Shown: piece after piece, positions 7,612-15,455 of the stretch
Layout of the letters: each line of letters starts with the position of its first letter
Position numbering within the stretch: position 1 is the stretch's first letter
Assembly (NCBI GenBank): GCA_934489735.1
Contig: CAKSSR010000024.1
Location: 1 to 31,100 of the forward strand
Length of the DNA: 31,100 bases
Direction: 5' to 3'
From: an uncultured Eubacteriales bacterium
GTDB lineage: Bacteria; Bacillota; Clostridia; Oscillospirales; Acutalibacteraceae
Position numbers and translations under genes: made by a program
Notes under the pieces: generated by a model
The model's input: the letters and a program-made list of their open reading frames with translations, nothing else
What the model was told of the DNA's origin: nothing
Database searches by the model: none

Positions 7612-8589
7612 TTGAAAATGATTAATACTTTCATTACATTACTTCTACTGGGATCTATATTTACGATAAGTAATTGCACAATTAACGAGTGCGATAAGAA
7701 TAATGAAAACTATATGTATGTCAAAGATGAAGCAGAACTGATAGACGCTATCAAGACAATTGAAGATAATGGAACTATATATCTATCAAATAATATCATG
7801 ATTAAGAATAAATTAGAAATAACAAGGTCTATGTTGATAGATCTTAATAATCATGAAATAGATATAAAGAGTGGGACATATGGACTTATCTGTGGGAATA
7901 GAAAATTTAATGGGACCACTGTCTATTTGAAGAGAAATGATGGCGGACGATACATTTTTGAAGGGAATGATGAATATATTCCTGAACATTTTGATAAAAA
8001 AACAAAGACAATGTGCAATGGCTATTGGGTGACTACATATAAAAAAAGATGGATACCTAAAGATTTCATGACTACTATAATAAAAGATAAGTATGAGTAC
8101 GACGATGACATCGATATAACTATAAAAAATGGGACTATTCGTATGGAAAATGCAGCAAATGGAATAGATGCAGAAGACTTTAAGGACTTCACAGCAGATG
8201 GAACAAATGGATCAACTCCTAGTCCTGTTGTAACTGTAGTCAGTGGAAGTTTAAAATTACTATCCGTTAAGATGTATGGAGGAAATGGCGGTAACGGTGG
8301 TAATGGAGGATATCAAAAGCTATATCATCTACCATTTCTCACCCCGGGTAACGGCGGTAACGGCGGAGATGCAGGAAATGGCGGAGATGTAATTCTAGCA
8401 ATGGACAACAGCACGATAAGTTTGGACAACTCAAGTAGATTGGTTGCAGGATGTGCTGGAGAGAATGGAAAAGGTCGAAAAAGGAATCCAAATTATTGGA
8501 TAATCCCAGGATCGGATGGCGAAGACGGAGAATATGGCAGGAACGGGAGCCTAATTTCAGGAAATGGTAAAGTAATAAGAGTAAATTAA
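7612..8589 (+). CDS. exported glycine-rich protein, beta-helix-like
   Basis: 325 residues from TTG at 7612, 8 nt after AGGAAG; an ATG at 7607 meets a stop after two codons, and an in-frame ATG lies at 7618. The N-terminus is a signal peptide (hydrophobic residues about 5-20) followed by SNC, a poor lipobox, so lipoprotein anchoring is possible but unsure. Residues about 38-90 (DEAELIDAI, GTIYLSNN, LIDLNNHEI) look like the start of a pectate-lyase-type right-handed beta-helix. Residues about 224-262 hold NGG repeats (GNGGNGGNGG, then GNGGNGGDAGNGGD), followed by another Gly/Asn-rich tail. Last gene of the locus, 17 nt after the precursor. It may be a surface partner, receptor or immunity factor; its function is unknown. 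Confidence 0.6.
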   Translation: MKMINTFITLLLLGSIFTISNCTINECDKNNENYMYVKDEAELIDAIKTIEDNGTIYLSNNIMIKNKLEITRSMLIDLNNHEIDIKSGTYGLICGNRKFNGTTVYLKRNDGGRYIFEGNDEYIPEHFDKKTKTMCNGYWVTTYKKRWIPKDFMTTIIKDKYEYDDDIDITIKNGTIRMENAANGIDAEDFKDFTADGTNGSTPSPVVTVVSGSLKLLSVKMYGGNGGNGGNGGYQKLYHLPFLTPGNGGNGGDAGNGGDVILAMDNSTISLDNSSRLVAGCAGENGKGRKRNPNYWIIPGSDGEDGEYGRNGSLISGNGKVIRVN

Positions 8590-8615
8590 TAACGATTAAT
8601 AACGGCAGTATAAAG

Positions 8616-8663
8616 AAAAAGTCAGATATAAGTTAGAATTTCTAACAAATATCTGATTTTTTT
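8616..8663. terminator. bidirectional terminator between convergent operons
   Basis: Inverted repeat TCAGATAT (8622-8629) with ATATCTGA (8649-8656), plus an inner GTTAGAA/TTCTAAC pairing. It is flanked by AAAAA on the left and TTTTTTT on the right, so it can end the peptide-export operon (plus) and the queL-like operon (minus). The run of T overlaps the last codons of the minus-strand gene. Confidence 0.85.
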
Positions 8664-9354
8664 AACCAACTCCTAAATCTGTATTATTTAAAAGTAGCTC
8701 TGCCTTAGGGCAAGATTTAAGATCTTCATATAATTCTTTATTGATCCAGTTGATTATGTCTATATCCTTCTTTACGTCAGTTGTATTGTCGTTAAAGACA
8801 TTTATGCTAAAATACTCAAAATTCTTTATGGCTATGTCTATATCTTTTAATATCATGTCTTTAGTCTGCCCTTTTAATCCTACCAAAAGACAAATACCTT
8901 TAAAATATTTCGCTATTTCTTCTGGTTCAACGTCTTCTGGGATGCCTTTTCTTAAGTAAGTTCTAAAGTTTTTATCAAATGTTTCTACCCCAGTCCTATA
9001 TTTTACTTCCACATTGGGAAATTTCATTGAAAATGAGTCCAGTTTGTCTCTGTACATCCAATGGCTTTCAAACCAAAGCGTCTTTATATCTTTCTTTTCG
9101 ACTACTTCTTTTATCATTGATATAGTCTCGTCGTGCAATTCTATCATAGATCCTGAGTTTATTATGTCCAGAATGCCAAATTCGCCTGTTACTTTGTCTA
9201 ATGCTTCTTTATTTACCTTTAAATAATCGTTCCCGACGTCCAAATAGTAATCACAGAATATACACTTTTTCCATCTACAGCCTGAACCCTTTAATAATAA
9301 AAACTCTCTTGGGAATTTATCTTTTATCAAAGAATATCTAATTAAATCCTTCAT
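8662..9354 (-). CDS. radical SAM protein, QueL-like queuosine-salvage candidate
   Basis: 230 residues, ATG preceded by AGAGGTG. Cys26, Cys31 and Cys34 (CRWKKCIFC) form a CX4CX2C cluster motif, a variant of the usual CX3CX2C radical SAM site; aromatic residues follow directly (DYY). Conserved-looking SGSM-ELHDE and GVETFDK segments fit a partial TIM barrel. It overlaps by 17 nt the gene for a YhhQ queuosine precursor transporter. In C. difficile a radical SAM lyase (QueL) that frees queuine acts with a YhhQ transporter, so a salvage lyase is the best guess here. The link rests on gene context and size; no QueK-type nucleosidase is seen in the window. Confidence 0.65.
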   Translation of the reverse strand: MKDLIRYSLIKDKFPREFLLLKGSGCRWKKCIFCDYYLDVGNDYLKVNKEALDKVTGEFGILDIINSGSMIELHDETISMIKEVVEKKDIKTLWFESHWMYRDKLDSFSMKFPNVEVKYRTGVETFDKNFRTYLRKGIPEDVEPEEIAKYFKGICLLVGLKGQTKDMILKDIDIAIKNFEYFSINVFNDNTTDVKKDIDIINWINKELYEDLKSCPKAELLLNNTDLGVG

Positions 9355-10027
9355 TTTTCACCTCTTGCTTCTCATTTATCAATTTTTTCAAGCAGTGCAC
9401 TATTATATACGTAACTGGCGTTCCTATTACTAATTCTAATATTATCTTTATGAAGTACTGTACAATTGCCATGGATAACAAATCTTTCATTGTCACAGTG
9501 CCTGCAAATGCAATCATGACAAAAACAAGAGTGTCGAATATATATCCCACAGCTGAGCTTAAAATAATTCTCATCCACAGTGGCTGATGGTCAACTTTTC
9601 TTGATGAATTCTTAATTTTTTCAAAAATCCATGAATTTATCAATTCTCCTATCAAAAAAGCTATAATGGATGCCAATAGAATTCTAGGGACTATATTGAA
9701 TATTGTCATATATGCTTGATCAATCATTGCCATACTGTCCAATGACTTAATAAATGTTCCGATATAAGTAAACAATACAAAGAATAAGTTGCAAGCTAGC
9801 GACACTATGATAACTTTTTTAGCTATTTTAAATCCCCATATCTCCGTTAACGTGTCTCCTATAATAAATGCAATTGGAAATACAAGTGTGCCTCCATCTA
9901 TTATAAACAGATCAAATATTTTTATCAATTTTACCGCCATTACGTTGGCCGTTATGTAAGTCGATATCATAAACGAAGTTAATAATATTAAATAAAAAGT
10001 ATTTTTGCTTAAATTATCCTTGTCCAT
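9338..10027 (-). CDS. yhhQ: queuosine precursor transporter (YhhQ/VUT family)
   Basis: 229 residues from the ATG at 10027, about 10 nt after AGGA; an in-frame ATG at 10036 overlaps the holA stop (ATGTTGA) but is only 1 nt from that AGGA. Six hydrophobic segments; the family-typical opening ITANVMAVKLI, then GGTLVFPIAFIIGDTLTEIWGF, and later LSSAVGYIFDTLVFVMIAF. YhhQ proteins import queuine or preQ precursors for the tRNA wobble modification queuosine. Translation is probably coupled to holA upstream and the radical SAM gene downstream. Family assignment is firm; which precursor is carried is not shown by the sequence. Confidence 0.92.
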   Translation of the reverse strand: MDKDNLSKNTFYLILLTSFMISTYITANVMAVKLIKIFDLFIIDGGTLVFPIAFIIGDTLTEIWGFKIAKKVIIVSLACNLFFVLFTYIGTFIKSLDSMAMIDQAYMTIFNIVPRILLASIIAFLIGELINSWIFEKIKNSSRKVDHQPLWMRIILSSAVGYIFDTLVFVMIAFAGTVTMKDLLSMAIVQYFIKIILELVIGTPVTYIIVHCLKKLINEKQEVKNEGFN

Positions 10028-10029
10028 CG

Positions 10030-11067
10030 TCAACATTTCCTCAATTCACAAATAATTTTAGATATCATTGTCTCAATTATAATCTTACTTTCCACTTTAG
10101 AACTCTTAAGAAGTATATCCGTTTCAAGCAATATTTCTAATATATTGCATAATGATTTTAATGATATCTTGTTACTATGACTTCTCGCATTATTAATTCT
10201 AAACTCTTTATTCTTATAATTAAACATTTTTATAATATCTGAAGTGTTGCTCTTACTGTTTATAGCACATTTGACTCTATATATGTCTACGTATGCTGAT
10301 ATAATCGTAGATAATATTATTATCGGGTCTTCTTTCTTATTAAATAAGATATTAAGTTTGTTAAAAACCGATTCATATTTTCCATAAATTATATCATTTG
10401 ATAACTCAAACACAGTCGCTTCCAAGTTTTTTATAAGCAATTTGTCTATCATTTCTTCGGTTATCTCTCCGTATGATGAAAAGGCGCACAGTTTTTCCAT
10501 CTCGTTATTAATGTTTAGAATATTACTGCCTAAAATTTTCACCACTTTGTATGCATTTGATTTACTTATCTCTGTATTTCTTTCTTTGGCAAAGTCCATT
10601 ACATGTTTTGCTAAACTTCCACTGTCCATTTCATTGAGTTCAATTATGGTCGCCTTATTTTTGATCGATGATATAAATTTTTTGTACTTTGATGACTTCC
10701 TTATATCAACATTTAATGAAATCTGACTCACTATTACCGATACAAAGTCAGGTAAATCGCTCAGTACCTCAATGAGTTCTTTCATTTCCTCTGCTTTCAT
10801 CGACTCAATGTCTAAATCCGATATTAAAATGCATTTGACTTTCGAAGTAAATGGCAATGTTTCTACTGAATTCTTAAATGATCTCATGTCAAAGTCAAGT
10901 AATGTAAACTTCTTATAATTAAAACTGTTCCTGCTGCCTTTGGGAAGTATTTTATTCAAAATCTTCTTCGTATATATGTCTATAAGATACTTCTCTCTGC
11001 CATATATAAAGTAAAAATTGTCAAACCGTTCAGTATTGATCTTCTCTATTTTAGATATATCATACAT
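10030..11067 (-). CDS. holA: DNA polymerase III delta subunit
   Basis: 345 residues. The AAA+-like clamp-loader delta subunit opens the beta sliding clamp for loading onto DNA. The N-terminal FYFIYGREKYLID matches the family's start (normally a degenerate nucleotide-binding loop, as expected for delta), followed by LISDLD and the helical middle and C-terminal collar regions. Its ribosome binding site AAAGGAA lies inside the last codons of comEC, and the comEC-holA order is a common Firmicute arrangement. Overall conservation is low, as is usual for delta, but length, order and neighbours agree. Confidence 0.88.
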   Translation of the reverse strand: MYDISKIEKINTERFDNFYFIYGREKYLIDIYTKKILNKILPKGSRNSFNYKKFTLLDFDMRSFKNSVETLPFTSKVKCILISDLDIESMKAEEMKELIEVLSDLPDFVSVIVSQISLNVDIRKSSKYKKFISSIKNKATIIELNEMDSGSLAKHVMDFAKERNTEISKSNAYKVVKILGSNILNINNEMEKLCAFSSYGEITEEMIDKLLIKNLEATVFELSNDIIYGKYESVFNKLNILFNKKEDPIIILSTIISAYVDIYRVKCAINSKSNTSDIIKMFNYKNKEFRINNARSHSNKISLKSLCNILEILLETDILLKSSKVESKIIIETMISKIICELRKC

Positions 11068-11073
11068 CTATAA

Positions 11074-13347
11074 CTATATTCCTTTCCTGATTGTTATATT
11101 GTTCCTCTTCTTTATGTCAATCGATATCACATCATTTAAACAAGTTGGTATTATATTCGTTTCAGGATCGCTAAATGCAAGCCTCTCCCTAATCGACTTG
11201 AACTCTTCCTCTTTCGCCCCTATTATCGCATAAAGACTATTTATATTATCATAGTTCTTTGGTAGCTTCGATGCAATTAAAAAATCGCATTTTATGCTGC
11301 TGTCTGCTATGTCTATGTCAGAATTCGATGGGATTATTAAAAAGTTTACGTCCCCCACCTTTAAATAAGTAAATATACTATTATCATTTCTCACTGTCTT
11401 CACATGAACGTCCTTAAATAAATCTAAGTCTACCTCTTTCTTGAACTCTATCACCTTTTCATAACATTTGTCAGACGGTAAAAACTTGCTTTTCTTATTC
11501 ATAACCAGTACTGCCGGTTTGTATGATGAACATAAACTTTCTATATATGCACTTGTATTTTTGTCTTCCTTCGGTAAAATTACACAGTCAATATGCCTTA
11601 TGTTGTTATTCCTCAGGCAATTTATTACCCTGCTTGAGTAAAAAGAGTCTCCATTTAATGATATCAACGCAGCATGATCCCCCTGATTTACTGCTATTCC
11701 TACCCCATTACCAGTATTTATTGACGATACTCGTATGCTATTATTAAATTTCATTTGATAAGATAATATGCCGCATAATAGAATCATTAACGATAGTAAA
11801 GGAACTTGTCTTCTCCACTTAACAAATTCATAAGTACATTCTAAAAACAAGCCTATGCCGCAAAGAAGAAGTGTACCAGCTATCCATATCAGGATGAACT
11901 TGCTCTTAACAGAAATAGCTGAAATCGGTAACTGGGATAAGAATCTTGTCACATCCATGACATATTTTGCAATAACGCTTGCTACCAACATCAAAGGCAT
12001 GTAAATAAACTTTAAACACTCAAAAATACTTAAGAAAGATATAAACGGAGTCAGCATAAGCAGTATTGACATGAAATAGATAACAAATATATTTGAAATG
12101 GGTGCAATAAGCGATATCCTTGAAAAAGCTATGATTAATATAGGCAAAGTACAGACGTAGGCAATCACAGAGACCGTAAAAACAGACACTACAAACTCAC
12201 ATAATTTGTTCAGTACATTGTAAAAAATAGAATCGTTAAATAATGTCTTCAATTTTTCACCAACATCGAACCTGCTCTTAACATATTTATTGGCACTGCT
12301 TGAAAATGAGACAATTCCCCCTGTCGCAGACAAGGATAATAATAAGCCAATGTCACCAGCCGCAAAGGGATTTGATAAACATATAACAAATACTGAGAAA
12401 CCTAATGAATTTAGAGAATCAGGAGGTCGGTCTATGACTGTACTAAAATAATATACCATTGCCATAATGCCAGCTCTAACTGCCGAATGTGGGAAACCAG
12501 TCACCGCCATGAAAGAAAAAATTGATAATATTAATAATATCGAGCACAACTTGACATCAAGATTAAAAAGATCAAATAATGTCATCAAAAAGGAAACAAT
12601 GATAGACACATGAATACCAGAAACCGCTATTAAGTGATAAATACCTGTATCTCTAAAGTCATCTTTGACATCTTGAGGAAGATCTTCTTTAGCTCCTAAA
12701 AAAACTCCAGATGCTAATGGAGAAACTGACGATGGCATGATTGTATTTATCCTATTTAGGATAAACCTTTTGATTGATACCGCATAATAATAGATAAATT
12801 TAGACTCATCTACCTCAACTGAAACATCTTCATCTAAGGAATAAGCTAACATGTGAATTCCTATAGCCGCATAATGAAATCTACTTGAAAAATCTTCAGA
12901 TTCATAAGGCAAATAGAAGTGAGCATTTAAAGAAATCTTATCATACAATTCAGCATCAATTGGAGATTCTGTAGATAATTTGATCTTTATTCGTTGAGGT
13001 GCGTCAGCCTTACTAATGGATTCTGTTTGGACAAAATAATTAAATCTTCCATTTTGCTTATACGGGTCTTCACATATATGTCCTACTAAAGTTGCATCAA
13101 CATTATCAAGAACATATATGGGCTTGACGAAAAAGTTAAAAGAAATTAAGTAAACTACTAAGGCAATTAAGCTGGACCCTAAAGAAATGAAGATTATTTT
13201 ACTCTTGGGAAGCTTTTTTATGACTATTAATAATATTATCAATATAATCAAAATGCATAACGATACGAATGCAAACAAACATCCTAAGTAAATAGAAGCT
13301 AATAATGAAATCATATAAGAAAATCCAACTAGCGCAAAAAATCTCAA
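11074..13347 (-). CDS. comEC: ComEC/Rec2 DNA-uptake channel with degenerate C-terminal domain
   Basis: 757 residues from TTG at 13347, 7 nt after GGAGG. The N-terminal membrane helices are followed by an OB-like segment (about residues 80-160). The competence domain carries the signature GVFLGAKEDLPQDVKDDFRDTGIYHLIAVSG, split here at its start at about residue 212, then IHVSII and about eight helices. The C-terminal third aligns with the metallo-beta-lactamase-like domain (INTGNGVGIAVNQGDHAALI), but the metal-binding motif expected after it (THxDxDH-like) is replaced by LPKEDKNTSAY, so a nuclease activity seems lost. ComEC carries single-stranded DNA across the membrane during natural transformation. 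Located between hinT and holA. Confidence 0.92.
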   Translation of the reverse strand: MRFFALVGFSYMISLLASIYLGCLFAFVSLCILIILIILLIVIKKLPKSKIIFISLGSSLIALVVYLISFNFFVKPIYVLDNVDATLVGHICEDPYKQNGRFNYFVQTESISKADAPQRIKIKLSTESPIDAELYDKISLNAHFYLPYESEDFSSRFHYAAIGIHMLAYSLDEDVSVEVDESKFIYYYAVSIKRFILNRINTIMPSSVSPLASGVFLGAKEDLPQDVKDDFRDTGIYHLIAVSGIHVSIIVSFLMTLFDLFNLDVKLCSILLILSIFSFMAVTGFPHSAVRAGIMAMVYYFSTVIDRPPDSLNSLGFSVFVICLSNPFAAGDIGLLLSLSATGGIVSFSSSANKYVKSRFDVGEKLKTLFNDSIFYNVLNKLCEFVVSVFTVSVIAYVCTLPILIIAFSRISLIAPISNIFVIYFMSILLMLTPFISFLSIFECLKFIYMPLMLVASVIAKYVMDVTRFLSQLPISAISVKSKFILIWIAGTLLLCGIGLFLECTYEFVKWRRQVPLLSLMILLCGILSYQMKFNNSIRVSSINTGNGVGIAVNQGDHAALISLNGDSFYSSRVINCLRNNNIRHIDCVILPKEDKNTSAYIESLCSSYKPAVLVMNKKSKFLPSDKCYEKVIEFKKEVDLDLFKDVHVKTVRNDNSIFTYLKVGDVNFLIIPSNSDIDIADSSIKCDFLIASKLPKNYDNINSLYAIIGAKEEEFKSIRERLAFSDPETNIIPTCLNDVISIDIKKRNNITIRKGI

Positions 13348-13382
13348 GTCAATACCTCCAAGCTATTTATAATTTCTAACCA

Positions 13383-13724
13383 TCAGCCTGGAGGCCATTC
13401 CATATTTCTTCCTGCGATGACATGAAAATGTAAATGTTTCACGCTTTGCCCTGCCGAACCTCCACAATTCGTTACAACTCTGTATTCTCCATTTCCCAGA
13501 GTGCCATCTCTCGATAACTGGGCAATAACTTCAAAAATCTTTGAGACTATTCCACTGTTGCTGTGACCTATGTAATTTGTTGACTCTATATGGTCTTTAG
13601 GTATCACTAGTATATGAATTGGTGCTACTGGGTTAAGATCTTTGAATGCAATTACACTGCCGTCCTCATATACTTTCTCACATGACACTTCCCCTGCTGC
13701 AATTTGACAAAAAATACATGACAT
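13383..13724 (-). CDS. hinT: HIT-family purine nucleoside phosphoramidase
   Basis: 113 residues, the usual HinT size, with AGGAG 11 nt upstream. N-terminal CIFCQIAAGE and the C-terminal histidine triad HLHFHVIAG followed by MEWPPG are both intact. HinT proteins hydrolyse adenosine phosphoramidates and related nucleotide conjugates in the cytoplasm. The gene follows the radical SAM gene by 6 nt and leads into comEC, so it belongs to the same operon; the exact substrate in this cell is unknown. Confidence 0.92.
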   Translation of the reverse strand: MSCIFCQIAAGEVSCEKVYEDGSVIAFKDLNPVAPIHILVIPKDHIESTNYIGHSNSGIVSKIFEVIAQLSRDGTLGNGEYRVVTNCGGSAGQSVKHLHFHVIAGRNMEWPPG

Positions 13725-13730
13725 ACACTT

Positions 13731-14681
13731 TCACTCTCCTAAATTAATATATTTTAACAATCCTTCATCATTAAAATCCGGTACATATTCGCTACCGACC
13801 GATGATAAGTCTTGAAAAAATCCATCCAAATCTTTATCAATTATAAAATTTTCTACTCTTTTATATTCTCTTTTAGTCAATGGTCTATTTATCTTTATAT
13901 AATTCTTTGCTTTACCTAGTGGCGTGTACTGTGACATAATGCTTACTAAAGCCCTACCATTCATATTCTCATGGATCCATTTGAGAACATTTATCGAATT
14001 CTTAATATGGTTCGGCAAAACTAAGTGCCTCACTATGACGCCTGACTGCATGATGCCTGTATCATAAAACTTCGGTTTTCCCACTTGATCTACAGCTTTT
14101 AGAACAGCCTCTTTTGCTATTTCGAAGTAATTATCCACGTTCGAATAAGTCTTAGCTATATCATTATCATAATATTTCAAATCCAGCAAGTAAATATCTA
14201 TAAGTTTATCAAGCCTTTCCAATGTTCTTAGGTTTTCATATCCACTTGAATTATATACTATCGGTATATTTGGCTTATATGTGCATAGCGCTTCAATTAT
14301 AGCTTCTGCAAAATGAGTGGGATTTACTAAATTTATATTGTTTACGCCTGTTTTTTCTAAATATTTGAAAATGTTTACTAGATCTTTAATACTATAAACC
14401 TTTCCCTTTGCTTGCGAACTTATATCAAAATTCTGACAATATACACACCTCAACGTACATCCACTAAAAAATATCGTCCCAGAACCTTTTCCGTCGCTTA
14501 TACATGGTTCCTCCCCGTAATGAATGCTTACTTTTGCTATTCTTGGTAAACTGCCCATCTTGCAAAATCCGTTACCTGTCTCTCTATTCCTATTTGCATG
14601 ACACTTTCTTGGACAAACTTCACAACTTTTAATTAAATCTTCCATCTTTTTATCAGCACTCGGTTCATGATGTCTAACCAT
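13731..14681 (-). CDS. PflX-like radical SAM protein
   Basis: 316 residues, first gene of the minus-strand operon, with AAGGAAAG upstream of ATG. The N-terminus has the CEVCPRKCHANR cysteine motif and GFCKMG typical of the PflX / 'putative pyruvate formate lyase activating enzyme' family. The radical SAM core has FSGCTLRCVYCQNFDIS with CX3CX2C. Family members resemble glycyl-radical-enzyme activases, but their true substrate is generally not established. No glycyl radical enzyme is encoded nearby, so activation of pyruvate formate lyase should not be assumed. Confidence 0.87.
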   Translation of the reverse strand: MVRHHEPSADKKMEDLIKSCEVCPRKCHANRNRETGNGFCKMGSLPRIAKVSIHYGEEPCISDGKGSGTIFFSGCTLRCVYCQNFDISSQAKGKVYSIKDLVNIFKYLEKTGVNNINLVNPTHFAEAIIEALCTYKPNIPIVYNSSGYENLRTLERLDKLIDIYLLDLKYYDNDIAKTYSNVDNYFEIAKEAVLKAVDQVGKPKFYDTGIMQSGVIVRHLVLPNHIKNSINVLKWIHENMNGRALVSIMSQYTPLGKAKNYIKINRPLTKREYKRVENFIIDKDLDGFFQDLSSVGSEYVPDFNDEGLLKYINLGE

Positions 14682-14698
14682 TTCTCTCTTTCCTTTAA

Positions 14699-14727
14699 AT
14701 TATATCTATTGTATCTCAATCTTGCAA
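14699..14727 (-). promoter_or_regulatory. promoter of the pflX-like/hinT/comEC/holA/yhhQ operon
   Basis: Minus strand: TTGCAA (14727-14722), a 17-nt spacer, TATAAT (14704-14699). The ribosome binding site of the first gene follows within 15 nt of the expected start of transcription. Confidence 0.65.
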
Positions 14728-14810
14728 TAAAAATATTTATCGAAAACCTTCTATTTCTATAACATTTTCTCTTCCCCGCCTTAACCAATGATAAGAAAAG
14801 TCAATTAGTA

Positions 14811-14871
14811 CTGAACCTCCCACGACTAAAGTCGCAGGGTTCTTGGGAACTCTCTCCTAACGGAAAGATAT
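14811..14871 (-). repeat. 61-nt IS200/IS605 right-end / omega-RNA-like repeat, copy 1
   Basis: Matches the segment at 31024-31084 at 59 of 61 positions without gaps, same orientation. Read on the minus strand it can form three hairpins in a row: CTTTCC-GTTA-GGAGAG, GTTC-CCAA-GAAC, and CGACT-TT-AGTCG with an outer CCC/GGG, ending in GGTTCAG. This layout, above all the CGACTTTAGTCG stem near the end, resembles the right ends (and omega RNAs) of IS200/IS605-group elements. There is no tnpA or tnpB within the window. The remainder of 14728-14988 holds no gene that I can see. Confidence 0.7.
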
Positions 14872-14988
14872 CAAAAAATATCTAATCATGCATGCCACCA
14901 CAGTCATCTATATTGTACCAAATTCTAATGCAATATGCAAATTTCGTTATCAATTCTTAATCATATCTGACTTTTTCTGGCCTAAATC

Positions 14989-15027
14989 TAAAAAATCCCC
15001 CCAACCCTTTTAATCTAGGCTGGGGAT
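14989..15027 (-). terminator. intrinsic terminator of the ribosomal protein cluster
   Basis: Minus strand: ATCCCCAGCC (15027-15018) pairs with GGTTGGGGGGAT, with two bulged G and an A/T-rich loop, followed by TTTTTT (14995-14990). It starts 8 nt after the rplQ stop codon, so it ends the whole S10-spc-alpha transcript. Confidence 0.9.
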
Positions 15028-15035
15028 CAATTGTA

Positions 15036-15377
15036 TTATATTAACTCTATAATAGCCATCTCTGCTGCGTCTCCTCTACGAGGTCCCAATTTCGTTATCC
15101 TCGTATATCCTCCGGATCTTTCAGTATATTTCGGCGCTATCTCATCAAATAACTTCTTAACTACTTCTTTCTTTGTAATAAATGAAGCTACTAATCGTCT
15201 ATTATGAAGTTCATTTACCTTAGCTAAAGTAATCATCTTCTCTACTAATGAACGAACTTCCTTAGCTCTTGAAACCGTTGTCTCAATCTTTGAATTATCT
15301 AAAAGGAAGGTAACCATTCCTCTTAACATGGCTGTTCTATGAGCAGTTTCTCTTCCTAATTTTCTACTACCAGGCAT
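15036..15377 (-). CDS. rplQ: 50S ribosomal protein L17
   Basis: 113 residues, MPGSRKLGRETAHRTAMLRGMV at the start, written here as the family opening; it has KIETT and a C-terminal TRITKLGPRRGDAAEMA segment. Standard bacterial length. L17 binds 23S rRNA near the tunnel exit on the large subunit. Last gene of the cluster, with GGGAG 9 nt before ATG, after rpoA as in most Firmicutes. Confidence 0.97.
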   Translation of the reverse strand: MPGSRKLGRETAHRTAMLRGMVTFLLDNSKIETTVSRAKEVRSLVEKMITLAKVNELHNRRLVASFITKKEVVKKLFDEIAPKYTERSGGYTRITKLGPRRGDAAEMAIIELI

Positions 15378-15419
15378 TACTATTCACTCCCTCTCCATTT
15401 ACTAGTTATATATCTTCTC

Positions 15420-15445
15420 TACTGACTTTCATACTCCCGTCAGTA
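15420..15445 (-). promoter_or_regulatory. hairpin between rpoA and rplQ
   Basis: Perfect 7-bp inverted repeat TACTGAC (15420-15426) with GTCAGTA (15439-15445) around a 12-nt loop. No T-run follows on the minus strand, so it is not a terminator; it may be an mRNA processing or stability structure separating rpoA from rplQ. Function unknown. Confidence 0.4.
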
Positions 15446-15455
15446 AATCTTTAAT

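Noticed and set aside
14872..14988. tRNA, riboswitch or small gene in the gap beyond the ribosomal terminator
   Set aside because: No cloverleaf, no known riboswitch core and no open frame with a start signal could be found.
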